From contig JASFXZ010000026.1 of assembly GCA_032209605.1 (NCBI GenBank), positions 62,001 to 126,000 of the forward strand: a stretch of DNA of 64,000 nucleotides, read 5' to 3'. Below the pieces are notes generated by a model that did no database searches, was not told where the DNA came from, and was given only the letters and a program-made list of their open reading frames with translations. Within the stretch, counting starts at the first letter, position 1. Every line of letters starts with the position of its first letter. Positions 23,398 to 35,107 of this stretch are shown here, one piece after another. Source of the stretch: Mactromeris polynyma (lineage: Eukaryota > Mollusca > Bivalvia > Venerida > Mactridae). A program made the translations under genes and the position numbers.

Positions 23398-25432
23398 ATG
23401 GAAAAACGTAACGAAACAGATTACACATTTTGTAACATAGGCCCTTCTCAAATTATATACATACCAGATATAACTAACCCAGAACGAGGCTTAGCAGACA
23501 CAGGTGTAAACATTCTACTGATATGTCCACTGGACAGTGGTCAAATTCTTAGAAAGAAAGGTTCTAATTTTCATTGTTGCGTACCGTTTTGTAACTCTGA
23601 TTCGAGATATGATCCAACAATTCATTTTCATCATATCCCAAAAGATGAAGAATTAAAAAACAATGTATACAAAAGATAAGGAGGGATGAAGGACCATTAT
23701 TTAGGGTAAGCTATAATTCGTCACATTCATTTAACTTTTCATTTGTTACATTCATTTTACTTTCACGTAAATTAGTTATTTCTTATACTTGTGAATTATC
23801 ATGAATTATCATGCAAATGCCCATAATATAGATTTGTGGAATTAACAATATTCTATACTGAATCATTACTGTATTTTTCTGGAAAAAAATGATGGCGGTT
23901 TCTCAGATTGCATACAATTTTTTTTCAGATTTCAGCAGGAACAGTGGTATGTTCTAAACACTTTGGTAAAGACAATTATGTTGGACGGACTCCTATTCGA
24001 AAAAGACTAAAGAAAGGTGCTGTGCCATCTGTGTTTAACTATTCACAAGAAAAAACAACTAGGCGAACTTTGAATGGGAAAGTTCTATCTCCCAAGAAAA
24101 GAAAACATACATGGTCGTAAATGTTAAGCAAGACCTTTTAATAAACTCAGTTAACATTGCCACAATATACACACACATACATATATGAGATTTGCAAATT
24201 AATATGAGATTAATTACATACAATATGTTTTACATTTTCCACTTATATATTGAATATCTGATCTCTGTTTATCTTTTCTGGGATGCAAGCATTGGACCTT
24301 TAATGAAGGATACATTTCTTTTTCAGAGAAGAATGTGGCTTAACTGAAACTTATAGCCAAGCATCTACAGAAGAACAGTGTTTACCTTGTGAAGAGCAAC
24401 CAAAACAAATTTGCATAGACGAAACAGAATTATTGAGTTTGAAAGAAGATCTCGAACAAAAAAGTGCCCAGTGTAATTTATTAGAAAAGCAACTAAAAAT
24501 TGAAAAGTTCAACGTAAATAGATTTAGCACTGATGCATGTCTCATTCAGTTTTATACCGGCTTTCCAAATTATAACTCTTATGTAACATTTTTCAAATGA
24601 ACTTTCCGCTCAAAATATGCGTAGCATGTATTACCATGGAAGCGAAGTGGTCTGTCTATCAGGAAGGAAGAGAAATATGCTTCTGATAGATGAACTGTTC
24701 ATGTTTCTTTGTCGTTTAAGAGTAGGACTCATGGAACAAGATTTATGTGTAAGATTTAACTGTTCAATCTCGACTGTTAGCAGAAAAGAAATCACATGGG
24801 TAAATGTTATGTACATAGTTCTTGGTTCAGTGCCTATATGGTTATCTAGAGCTAAAGTAAATGAATATATGCCAGACTGCTTCAAGTCATTGTATCCAAA
24901 TTCAAGAGTTATCGTGGACTATACTGAAATCAGAACTCAACAGCCATCATCTTTAGTATTAAATTCTCAAATGTACTCTAATTACAATGGTGCTTGTACT
25001 TTCAAATGTCTGCTTGGAATATCTCCCCATGGTTTGGTGACATTTATTTCATCATTATATACAGGCTGTATGTCAGATATCGAAATTACAAAGCTTTCAG
25101 GAATTCTAGAACTTTTGGAACCTGGGGACGATGTCATGGCTGACAAAGGATTCACACTAAGAAACGTTATTTCAGAGAAACAAGTAACACTAAATATCCC
25201 TGCATTCTTACGTAGTAAAAACTTATTTACCCCAGAAGAAATTAAAGAAACTGAACAAATTGCTAAACTCCGAATACATATTGAAAGGGTGAACAGAAGA
25301 AAAAAGGAAAATCACTTGTTTGACACACCAATTCCAATGTCACTAGCAAATTCAGCAAATCAGTTATGGACAGTTGCTTGTCTGTTATGCAACTATCGTG
25401 GTCCAATCGTTCAATCATGGACTAAAGACTGA
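23398..25432 (+). pseudogene. THAP-domain DDE transposase (ISL2EU-type), three exons, frameshifted
   Basis: Exon 1 (to 23705) carries CCVPFCNSDSRYDPTIHFHH and, after a frame slip near 23677, IRRDEGPLFR before a GTAAGC donor. Exon 2 (23929-24116) gives ISAGTVVCSKHFGKDNYVG and GAVPSVFNYS, completing the C2CH zinc finger (C-x3-C ... C-x2-H) and the AVPSIF-like box of a THAP DNA-binding domain. Exon 3 (24327-25432, phase 2) has a coiled-coil-like segment (LLSLKEDLEQKSAQCNLLEK), FYTGFPNYNSY, a one-base shift near 24598, then the DDE domain: VIVDYTEI (first Asp), DVMADKGF (second Asp), IHIERVNR (Glu). Catalytic residues survive. In intact relatives this protein cuts and joins element ends in the nucleus. 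Confidence 0.85.
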
Positions 25433-25482
25433 AAGTGTCAATCTTGCACATATATCTTGTTCCATGAGTTTTAGTTAATGTA

Positions 25483-26597
25483 TTACAACAAACTGTCAGA
25501 ATAGAATCGGTATATTTTATGTTTTATTTCATTCCACAATTCTGTATTCAAATAAATTGTTTCTTGATGATTATCATTTTTACACCATACAAAGTGGTCA
25601 CACCACTGTAACCCTGTAACAGCTAGCTGAGTTAGTTGTGATTTCGCCTTAATTTTAAACTGCCAGTATCATCTTTCATTAGATACTGACATTCTAAGAC
25701 ACTTGTTACTTGTGGACATTTAATTTCTAATAAACCAAATGCAGGATTTCGTTGAGGATTGTACACTTTTCTGTCTGGGCTAGCTGCTATCCAGGGTGAC
25801 AAGTAACTGACTACAACACCAGTTGGATATAAATTAACTTGATTGTTATTTATCTCGGCATAGTGTCTTGCAGCTTCAGGCTCACAAGCAAGTCCATGTC
25901 TCATAGCAGCCTTAGTAACTCGCCGTGTTGATTTGAGTCACCATGTGTTTTCTAATTCTGTACCAGAGGGGACCTTTACGCTGTAAACGAGCCAGCTTTT
26001 CAAACTTGTGAATTTCTGACATGCTCAACTTCACACCTTCGTACTTCACATTTTGTTCACAAGTTAATAGGGTTTGATAATCATTCTGCATGACGTTTTT
26101 AACTGGAAGGTCAGGAAAGCAAACACCATCATGAATGTTCATTATAAAATCATCATGGAGCTTCTGTTGGTAGCTAAGTACTGATCCGAAAGGTACATAA
26201 CCAAATTTTGTATTGGCAAACGTAATTGGTTTTTCCTCCATGGAAGATAGAACTAAAGCATCAGGTGAACTTCTCTTGATGTTTTCATATTTTTCATGCC
26301 AGTTTACTAAATTTCCTTTAAGTGGATTGTAAAGAGTTGACTTGATGCTCTTTGGTTCTGTCACATCTGTTCTGGAGTATCCACTGACATATAAGTCTTG
26401 AACTTGTTTACCAGAAATGGTCTGACCTCTTGGTAAATGCCATGTTTGCGGTAAAGAAGTACTTGCAACATCTTCTTGTATTTTGCCACTTGGTACAAGA
26501 GGCCAGTTACATGACCACAGGCTTTTGAAAGGCCTATTGGACAGATGCATGTAGCAGTTGTGACTATTGTCTCTTCATCTAGTGAGATTAAACCAAC
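25483..26597 (-). pseudogene. SWIM zinc finger plus YqaJ nuclease protein, frameshifted
   Basis: Reading the minus strand from an acceptor (TTTGCAG|GTTGG at 26598), the frame gives TCICPIGLSKACGHVTGLLY, a SWIM zinc-binding motif (C-x-C ... C-x-H). A slip near 26465 leads to DVASTSLPQTWHLPRGQ. A long open part follows to WYRIRKHMVTQ, where about 25 residues seem lost before STRRVTKAAMRHGLACEPEA. The YqaJ core follows: GVVVSYLSPWIAASPDRKVY and GLLEIKCP (metal-binding Asp and E-x-K). Another slip at about 25632 continues QLAVTGLQWCDHFVW to a stop at 25483-25485. YqaJ proteins are phage-type exonucleases of the PD-(D/E)xK fold; the partner role in transposition is not established here. Confidence 0.8.
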
Positions 26598-27035
26598 CTG
26601 CAAATATACAATAATGCACAACTCAATTTCATGAATATCGTTAACTTTTTTTCATAGTGTTGCACTATTTATATAATGTGTTGTTTAATCTTATTTGTGT
26701 GTATCTTTCAGCAATTTAGTAATAAATGTCAATTACTTCCATCTGATGTGGACTTTCATTTTTTCTATGTGACTTGTGGCATTTTCCATGTATCACACAT
26801 CCATCTGTTGCTGAAACAACTGAAATATAACAATATTGTTTGAAAAGTCATGTTCAATGTTCTCTTATTCTAGGCAATACGGTAATACACTAAGAACCAA
26901 GAATCAAACATCTGATACTAATTATTTATGGCTATAAACATTCTCATTAATGTTTTTATTTACACTACAAATCTGACCATTGAATTGTATGTAACTTTCA
27001 ACAAATGAAAACGTTAATTCTGGGATAATGCTTAC

Positions 27036-27059
27036 ATCTCTATTGCTATACGAAGCCAT
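27036..27059 (-). CDS. possible first coding exon of the YqaJ gene
   Basis: On the minus strand ATG at 27059 encodes MASYSNRD and meets a GTAAGC donor. It lies about 440 bp upstream of the SWIM exon. Very short, so support is weak. Confidence 0.25.
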
Positions 27060-28196
27060 TGCTGTATCTTATGAAGCTTGTGCTTGCCAGCTTTGCCTCG
27101 TTCTGAGAATCTAATTAATTATTCATGAGGGGATATTAAGAAGGGTCTATTGTGTTGCTCCCTTGTTAAATCAAACCAAGTTAGCAAGCAATTCCATGTA
27201 CTGTCGTCAGCAGTAGCTACACAACGTAAAAGTAAACAAGAAACTTATCAAGAAGGGAGCCAGTGAAGGATGAATGTACCATACTCCCCGGGTTCAGGTA
27301 CATTACAGAACATTACACTATCTATCTCGGACGAAGTCACTCCCGAGTTATCGCCCTTTTATTATAGAACTACCTAAACGTTTTCTTATATAATCCTTTT
27401 TACACTGATTGTTTTTCTCACTCCAGTAACATTACCGTAGAACGTGTATATTTTGCGATAGTCAGGGCTCTTGTTATGTTTTAAACTGATCATATAAGTT
27501 GTAAAAGTCTTACTTGAATAAGTGCCACCACCAGAGTGTTATATCTCTTTCGCTCCCAAATATACAAAATTACATAATATATCATGCCTATCAATAATAT
27601 TTTCACGCGTAATATGTCATTCAATACACACGCATTCAGCTTTTATATTGAAAAATATATCTTTATTTCGAATATTCAAAAGTCGAATCGGTATTCGAAT
27701 ATTGGTCGTCTTCCCGAATTATTGTGTGTGTGTCTTTTTGTGTTCTGCTATTACATACTCAATTTACATTATAATTGATGAAATACAAGTTGTTTATTTT
27801 GATAATTTAACGTGTTATGCAGTGGAAAATAGAGCTACGTTTTACCCCCTGCTTTCAAACCCCTAAATGATCTTACGTTAAACTTGATATGAATGCTATC
27901 ATCAATATCAAACATAGATGTGCGCTTTGTCATTTTGCCGTTTGTTCTGAATAAGCGTAAGATAATTATTAAATTGGACCTGTTCAGTATTTAGTTTATT
28001 TAATGTGATGAACATTTTGTGAACCGCATTAGAAACCAACCTTAAGCGCTTTTGACCAGAGTTAATGTAGATACAAGTGATGCTGTGCTATATCGAATAC
28101 TTGGAATAATTAACATTAAAAGGTAATATCGGAGTATTTTATTTCAGGTATATACTTAGTTTGGACTGTGAGTGATTCTTGACGGTGGTGAACACA
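27060..28196. other. no gene seen; probable 5' flank of the receptor gene
   Basis: AT-rich spacer between the transposon and the receptor's first exon. A GC-richer patch at 27280-27355 (CTCCCCGGGTTCAGG, CACTCCCGAGTTATCGCCC) might be an edge of the mobile element or a promoter. No ORF is supported. Confidence 0.35.
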
Positions 28197-28263
28197 ATGA
28201 GTTGTGGTAAAAACGTTCACACTTACCAGTTGCTTCAGTTACTGATGATTGCAGGGCTGATAG
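28197..28263 (+). CDS. receptor-like gene, exon 1: signal peptide
   Basis: ATG at 28197 starts MSCGKNVHTYQLLQLLMIAG followed by LI and a phase-1 donor (ATAG|GTTAGC). The hydrophobic run LLQLLMIAGLI after a Lys/His-containing start fits a signal peptide. Joined to the next exon it reads GLIGVSSSG, a plausible cleavage zone. The whole gene (28.2-41.1 kb) would encode a type I membrane protein: signal peptide, Ig domain, second domain, Thr/Ser stalk, membrane segment and Cys-rich tail. Fit of phase and of topology is the reason for choosing this exon; no transcript evidence is available. Confidence 0.5.
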
Positions 28264-29284
28264 GTTAGCATTTGTGTCAAACTGTGTTGTTTCGATGTCC
28301 ATATAATGCATGTCTTTGTATATTATAGTACTCACAATGTTATAAATCTTAGTGATTCATACAATCACACTGTGTATTTTCTTATTGCGACATGCAATGT
28401 ATGAAGTTTGCTAAATCACATGTATGATAAAGATTTGATAAGTTAGAATTGATGTATATGCTGCTCCAAATGATTTTGTTTTTTCTCACAATCATTTCTT
28501 GTGTTTCGTTTCGACAAGATCTGACTAAGTGAAAGCTTATATTACAGTATTGTATTGCAATAATAAATTTATACCAAACTAGGAAAGCCTGTTTATATGT
28601 TAAGGACAACACAAATTACAGTTTAGTAATGTTTCTGTATAAACATACTCCCCCCCCCCCCCCGATGTTTCTTTTTCTTGTTCCTTTTCTTCACTTAATT
28701 ACATTGTACAATATTATATATATATATATACATGTTTACATGTATGTCATGTTCTCTTTGTTTAGTGTTGTTGTTTAATGTCATGTCATGTATAATCACT
28801 GAAAAATGGAAATAAAAACACGAACAGATGATAAAATAGGCTCATTTGGATCTAAACAATAAGTTTATACATGCAGAACATGAGTGGAATGTGTGACCCC
28901 GCAAAGCAAGTCAGTTTAATCTTTAAACTTGAAAATCTTTAAAACGGCACGGTAAAACTTTGTAATATTTTGCATTTAGTTGTCTCATGTGACCCAGAAA
29001 CTCATGGAAACAGTTTAGGTAAGATTCTTGATGATGAGCATAAGAGTGGTCTTACCTTTAACACATCGACTTTTCAACATTTCGTGGGAAATTTAAACCG
29101 CGGCAAGTTGAAATTTAAAGCTTAATTTCAGCTAGTCGCGGTTTCTGTTAAGTGGACAAGTCTATCGCAAAAATAAGATTCTGTAGAAAACTGATGTTTC
29201 CTCCTATTACGTTCATTCAGTTTCACATATCTGACAAGCATCCGCAAGAACCTTTTTTAACGGCTCACTCATGTTCTACTTCAG

Positions 29285-29602
29285 GTGTAAGCTCATCGGG
29301 GACAATGCTCAGTATACCAAACGATAATTGGCAGATAGAATGTAATTCGTCTGTAGTTTTGACATGCACACTTCAAACTCAACCTATGTTGGCAATGTCT
29401 TGGCTGTTAAACGGTGAAACTGCAGTGGAGTGTTCTCCGACATCATGTGATCATCCAGTTGTCATGCCAAGCCATTACGTACCGACGGTGGGTAATGGAA
29501 CAGTATATTTTATGCGTATCGACCCAATTAAACTGACCGACAACTATTCAATATCGTGTACGGATGGCAGCGAATCCCGACGTATTAATACAACCGTGAA
29601 CG
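29285..29602 (+). CDS. receptor-like gene, exon 2: immunoglobulin V-like domain
   Basis: The exon is bounded by TACTTCAG|GTGTAAG and AACG|GTAAAT and is phase 1 at both ends (318 bp), the usual arrangement for Ig-domain exons. It reads SSVVLTCTLQTQ, MSWLLNGE and DNYSISCTDG, giving the Cys-Trp-(x)n-Tyr-x-Cys core of an Ig fold with strand spacing of a V-type domain. Extra Cys in VECSPTSCDH may form a second disulfide. Several N-glycosylation sequons (NSS, NGT, NYS, NTT) suggest exposure outside the cell. Ligand unknown; bivalves carry large, diverse families of Ig-type receptors proposed to act in immunity, and membership here is inference. Confidence 0.65.
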
Positions 29603-30567
29603 GTAAATTACGTTTATTTCATCACGCATTAAGAACTACAAGTAATTATGAGCTTTATAGAAGTCACGTTATGGCCAATCACGCTGCATGTTTCGTATTT
29701 TTATTATCAAAATCCCATAGGTACACTATATTCAATATAATGTAATTGTCGTCTGCAACTGAAATTACTGACTTATCTTAAGGTGGTAGTGGAGCCCTTG
29801 AATTAACTACACACTTTTGCTAAAACTTGAAATGTAACTACATTGCTGCCATAATTCAGATATATATCCTTGCTAAAACCAGATGCTATAACTTGCTGCG
29901 GTCTCTTAACGATGATTTATTGAAGTGAATATTTTCATACGGCAACACAATTATCATTTTCTAGATTTTAACGTTAACAAAATGGATTGTTTCAATTTCC
30001 CCATCCACTTTTTTTCAAACAAATTTTTATTATTTCAAATAATGTTATAAGCACATGAACCATTCGATTATTGTCAGTATCTAACTTCAAAAGCAGCTGT
30101 ACCTAAAAATATCAATCAAAAATATCTTTAATGATGGTTAATTATGGACTATAAATACTATGAAATCATATTACAATGGTAATGCATGACAATAAGCGTA
30201 ATAGAATAGTAAACAACAGCGAAACATGCAAACGTTTTAATAGTAGGTTGGGAAATAGTCTCCGGGTAAGGAAGTTTACGTTTCTTAAGCTACTTCACGC
30301 AGTTGTTTTGATAGTCGTTAGATAGTGTGTCGCCCTTATCTCCTCTTTACTTTCATAGTGGCATATTCATTTAAAAGTTGAATAGCAAAAGCATGCTATC
30401 ACCCTAAATATCTATATGCAAAAGACATTTGTAAATATATGCTATAGGTGCATATTTCAATAAATTAAAATTACAGACAAGTAGTTTTGTACAGGTCGAT
30501 ATTTTGATGATCACAAACGATTCTTCCATTATATATATTTGATTACATGCAATTAATTTGTTTGCAG

Positions 30568-30692
30568 TCCCAGTAAAACCTTCAGAATTTACCGTCTCTA
30601 CGAAAGTTCAAAGTGACCAAACAATAGTCACCGTTTTGACAAATTGTATGTTTGCGCCCATGGAAAACTTGAAATTAAAGCTGCAATATCAG
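30568..30692 (+). CDS. receptor-like gene, exon 3: first half of second extracellular domain
   Basis: Acceptor TTTGCAG|TCCCAG and donor TATCAG|GTTGGT enclose 125 bp, phase 1 to phase 0. With the preceding G it reads VPVKPSEFTVSTKVQSDQ then VTVLTNCMFAPMENLKLKLQ. A beta-strand-like alternation and a conserved-looking Cys suggest the first half of an Ig or fibronectin-III-like domain completed by the next exon. Confidence 0.55.
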
Positions 30693-31081
30693 GTTGGTAT
30701 CTCTTTTCCTTATTACGTTATATTAATTCATTTTGAACACATCTGATGAATATTACAATGGGCTTGGTTTACGTCCAGTCGGATTCATGACTAGACGTTT
30801 AGGTCAAATAATTATGTTATTTACTTTTAGAGCCAGCCCGCTTTAACCAACGTATAACTATACCACAAGCGAGTATAGCGCATGGATTCATATTTTTACT
30901 AGTATACGTCATTAAATGGTATTAACCGTTTCATTGTAATAGTCGCAACAATACTTATATCGAGCTATCGAATACATTGTATATTACTTATATAATTACA
31001 ACTTGCGTAGTTTTATTCATTTCTTTAAATATTTGCTTAGATAGTATTTCATATAATATTGTGATAGTGTTGCCATTTCAG

Positions 31082-31310
31082 AAAGGCTCTAATAATATAG
31101 TAGCTTACGACGAAGTTAACCCAAGTGAGGTTATTGCTTGTTCAAGCGTCGATAATCCCAATTGTGGTGGAAATAGCACAGGAAGAGCAAAAGCAATAAT
31201 GACTATACACACAGAACAAACGGGCACATCATATCCGTTTCAACTCGTTGTAATCAGATCAAATACAGATTTGACTCCTGTCAGAAACATCGGAAATTTC
31301 ACAATAAAAG
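31082..31310 (+). CDS. receptor-like gene, exon 4: second half of second extracellular domain
   Basis: Acceptor CATTTCAG|AAAGG, phase 0; the end is AAAAG|GCAAGT, a GC-AG type donor with otherwise perfect consensus, phase 1. It reads NPSEVIACSSVDNPNCGG, GRAKAIMTIHTEQTG and YPFQLVVIRS, ending RNIGNFTIKG. The C-terminal strand pattern is that of an Ig/FN3-like sandwich. If GC is not used as a donor the frame runs on to a stop at 31379-31381, which would give a secreted, truncated form. Confidence 0.55.
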
Positions 31311-31910
31311 GCAAGTGTAATATGTCAATCACTCCAATTGTAAGGGTCAAGGAACATTGTCGCTTTCGATATTTTCTATAAACATGCCGGACAATCTATG
31401 TATTTTACTGAATGTTAGGCCTTATGCGTTGATATTCTTTTATCGGGGAATGTACAATACTTGTTTACCAAAAATTGAAATATTCAAGCATGGAGACTAT
31501 TTAAGATGTATTGCTCAATCGAAAATATTACCATGTTATATCTTTGAAAGTTACATGACTTCATTGAAAGTTTTATTTGATTTACTGATTGTATAGACAT
31601 ATGTTACTTTCCATTATAAAATTTGTTTATCAGTCGTGTATTAGTAGGTGTGTATGCCCAAGCAATGAACTTTTGGAAGGGACTGGAGTGTTATTTCTGT
31701 CCGTGTGTTCGTACGTCAGTGTCAAAATCGTTTCCGGTCAAAAATTGTGTTGTCTAAAGTGGGATGTTAAAATAGTTTGCTCAACATGTTTCATAAATAC
31801 CTCCTAATAGATTGATATTGACACATTTTTTAAAGTGAGAGTAGCAAATTTGTGTGTTTTCGTATCAGAAATTATCACGGTGCAGGATTGAACTTCGTTT
31901 TTGTTCCCAG

Positions 31911-32143
31911 TATCGTATCTGGCCAGAATGGTTGGTCTATATTGTGACGTTGAAATAACTTGGTATAAAAAATCACCATAATTACATTTGGATGGTATCG
32001 ATATCCCAGCGTTGCAGAATTTGACTGTTCATTTCGATATGCATTATGACTATTCTGATAGTATTGTTTGTGTCCGGACCAATACTTGTTGTACTCATGG
32101 TGAAATGGATGTGGAATATGTAATTCGAGGAAGAAACATTTGA
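31911..32143 (+). pseudogene. decayed immunoglobulin-domain exon in an intron of the receptor gene
   Basis: After an acceptor-like TGTTCCCAG, one frame reads VSGQNGWS and the next LYCDVEITWYKKS, then a TAA, then LHLDGIDIPALQNLTVHF and YSDSIVCVRTNTCC before a stop at 32141-32143. Cys, Trp-Tyr-Lys and a second Cys mark an Ig domain. There is a one-base slip near 31938 and an in-frame stop, and no donor site at the end, so it is a relic rather than a used exon. Confidence 0.6.
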
Positions 32144-33420
32144 TCGTGAATTTTATACATAAGATAAAAACTTATCACAGAACTACATGTTTTACAAATA
32201 CCGAGTTCACTGTTGAATGACTATTTTAGATATTATGGAAAAGAAATCAAATTAAATACGATGAAAAATTACCCTGAACAAACTATTCATGACATGAAAA
32301 CATAGTGGAAGTAATACAAAAGTGATTATTGTTGCCATTGTTGTCAAATCCATCAAATATGGTTTGAATTCAGATCTTAACATTAGACTTTAGCCCTTCC
32401 TTTCCGCACTGCTCATTCAACATATTATAATTGGTATACAGATACAGTAAACTTCGGTAATATGACAGTGCGGGGCTGGTATGTCGTCAAATCGCCGAAT
32501 TATTTGCTATGCTATAGCCCGTTGTATTTCCTTAATTGACTTGATACTCTGTCGTGTTCTTATGTCTCGTTCCACGTTCATGTTTAAGTTCGTTCACCTT
32601 GATGAGGCTGTATTATGTTTTTCTCTCTATCATTTTATGCCCTCATTTAATTGTCCTTCGGTATGTTTGTTATTTTTTTGCATGTGTCTCTTCACTTTTC
32701 GTATATCTGTAAAATGAGGTTTTGAATGTGGCCATCCCTGCTTCACTCTTGTTCACCTTTGAAAAAGCAAACTATCACTGTCATTTATGAACTCTACATT
32801 CATAACGTACGTTGGTTAACCTGCCTTTCGCTATTTTTGTCCTCTCCGCATGTACCCCTCATATATTTTTTAAATGGACTGACGCTCTCTCAGGACGTAA
32901 CTTTACTTGTGATTGTATACTGAACGAAAAAAAGACTTTCGTAAAGTATTTCCAAAAATATCATGGTAAGTTGTGTAAATGTGTATAAACCTGCACATGG
33001 AATTGCAACTTCGGTCAGATAAATCACCTGATGTAAAACATGGTCAGTTTAATAGGTCAAAAATGCAAATCCACGTACACGGGCGTTGGGCATATCCGGT
33101 CTTCACAATGACCGGATTTCCGCACAAACCGTACGTAATTGGTTGGCGGAAAGCGGTTTGTACGGACGTCGTTCCTGTTAATAATATACAGTGTATTTAA
33201 AAGTCTTAGAATTGACATAAATTGAGGACAATGTCACTTTTCTTCTTAAATCAACTTTTTTTGCAATGAATAAATCATCATTTTGAATGAAAAAAGCGAA
33301 AATGCAAATTCCAGTTCAATCATTCGTTGGAAAAGATAGGCGGCATTTGGTTTTAATGAAATGCTGCATAAAAGGACGGTAACTGTCTCTGAAATTTGGA
33401 TATATTTCATATTATATATA
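32144..33420. other. intronic sequence, no gene seen
   Basis: AT-rich. Within it, 33060-33180 is locally structured: ATCCGGTC...GACCGGAT is a perfect 8-bp stem, and CCGCACAAACCG pairs with CGGTTTGTACGG with one mismatch. No exon is supported. Confidence 0.35.
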
Positions 33421-33739
33421 CTAGCGGAAAAAAGAAACTGTTACGCGTGGACGTCCTGATCGAGGCCGTTCTCTGGTTGCCCCAAAATTGTCTGGCAACG
33501 TCAGTATGACGTACACCAGCTTCAATCATGCCTACGGCGTGGCATCTGTCAGTTTCATTCAAAACGTGAAAAAGAAGACGTTAGCCTGACAGGTAAACTA
33601 CCCGTGCAACTCATGCACTGGCCAGTGTAAATGACCGAGAGGGATACACAACTTACCTGTGTAAAGTTTCAAGCTTTAATTTATAAAATTGAATGATATA
33701 TGAACATTTTACACATGCACAGTTTCTTTTTTCCGCTAG
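33421..33739. mobile_element. 319-bp Tc1/mariner-type MITE with TA target duplication
   Basis: The ends CTAGCGGAAAAAAGAAACTG are perfect inverted copies of each other over more than 20 bp, and TA flanks both sides (33419-33420 and 33740-33741). The size and TA duplication fit a Tc1/mariner derivative. A short stretch inside (RPDRGRSL-like frame near 33452) could be transposase remnant. Non-autonomous. It lies in an intron of the receptor gene. Confidence 0.9.
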
Positions 33740-35107
33740 TATGATCCATTTGATGTCCAATCTATACATGGATTGTCTTACATAGTCAATATATGTATGT
33801 TCAAATAAAATATTCCGATGTTCAAACATGTTATGCCAAAAAATGGACCCCGAATAATAATGATTATTTTCCAATTGATCATACCTTTCTTAAATTCACA
33901 AGTCTGTTTAGTACACAGGTGGCTTCACTACATGTCATAAGAAGAAATAAGATAGTAAATGTAACTTTCCATTTATAGGTTCAAAGGCCAAGTTTTTTGG
34001 AGAATATAAAGAGCCATAAGTTTTTTTCTTGAACGGTAAACAAATACACGATTTTCAAATTGTATCTGCATTATCAACAACTGTTTAATTTTCCTTAGAC
34101 ATTGAGCCCATTAAGATGTGAAATCCTTAATATGGCTGTAACGGTTTTTCGGTATACAGATTTATTGCAATACAAGAAAATGAATATTGTACCGTAGTAC
34201 ACTTTTCGCCGATCCGATATTTATTATTACAATAGTTCTACTTTCTTGCTGACAGGTAATGTTAATTGTAATCGTCGCAAAATTATAATGTCAAGTACCC
34301 CCCGATAAGCAACTGTCCAAGCGACGGGGCATGCCATACGAATAGTCACTTCATCCAGTTACCATGTTTAAGTTTTCTCAATTTACAGACATAGGTGTGA
34401 AAAACATCTTATTCTCCACTAATTATGGTCTCTGGTGAAAGAGTAAACTCCAAGGGAATAAACTCCAGCTGCATGATACGTAGTCCGTAGTCGACCTATT
34501 TTCAGTAGTTCTGAACAAAGCAGCAGACATATAAAATGAAGTGAAAGTGTAAGCTGTTAAAAGCATTGCCTTTTCACTTTGAACTTCGTAACAATACCAT
34601 TATAAATCAATTATGGTTATTATGTATGTTGCTATACTATTCTTTCTTAATTGTGTAGTTGCATACTTACATAATATATTGCAATACGGATGTTGCCGTA
34701 TTGTTACAACCCTAATGTTTACTCGGTACTATTAAGACGGTATCTGAATAAATGAAGCATACCATTTCCAACAGCCAGTGAATAGTATTGTGTAACCATC
34801 AGATATTTTGTATGGGTGTAAAAGAGTGACACCCACAGGTTTAACTCTAGTAATAAAGTTGATATGATATCGCTATGGATTTAACACAAAAGACAAAAAC
34901 GATTTTGCACGCCTATGATTTATGTATTCATTCAGTCTGTTTGTTCACATACTGGACCCCGTAGCAATGCTGTTTCACTGACAGAAGAAAGTTGGTGACT
35001 TATTTGCGTTGCGAAATGTACTTTTGCACTTGACAAACTAACCATACATAAGTACATGACATTTCTTTCGACACAAAGTAAAAAACGACACTGAATTGTA
35101 TTTTCAG
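33740..35107. other. intronic sequence, no gene seen
   Basis: AT-rich, with no exon, RNA gene or repeat that can be supported. Confidence 0.35.

Larger units (their letters stand above)
23398..27059. mobile_element. ISL2EU-like DNA transposon with THAP-DDE and YqaJ genes
   Basis: A plus-strand THAP plus DDE transposase (23398-25432) faces a minus-strand SWIM/YqaJ gene (25483 to 26597, with a possible first exon at 27036-27059), leaving only 50 bp between their stop codons. Coupling of a transposase with a YqaJ-type nuclease is known from the ISL2EU superfamily. Both genes carry frameshifts, so the copy appears dead though relatively recent. Terminal inverted repeats and target duplication were looked for in about 700 bp of each flank and not found, so the true limits lie outside these coordinates. 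Confidence 0.7.

Noticed and set aside
27036..27360. Right terminal inverted repeat of the ISL2EU-like element
   Set aside because: No convincing inverted match was found in the 22.4-23.4 kb flank by eye.
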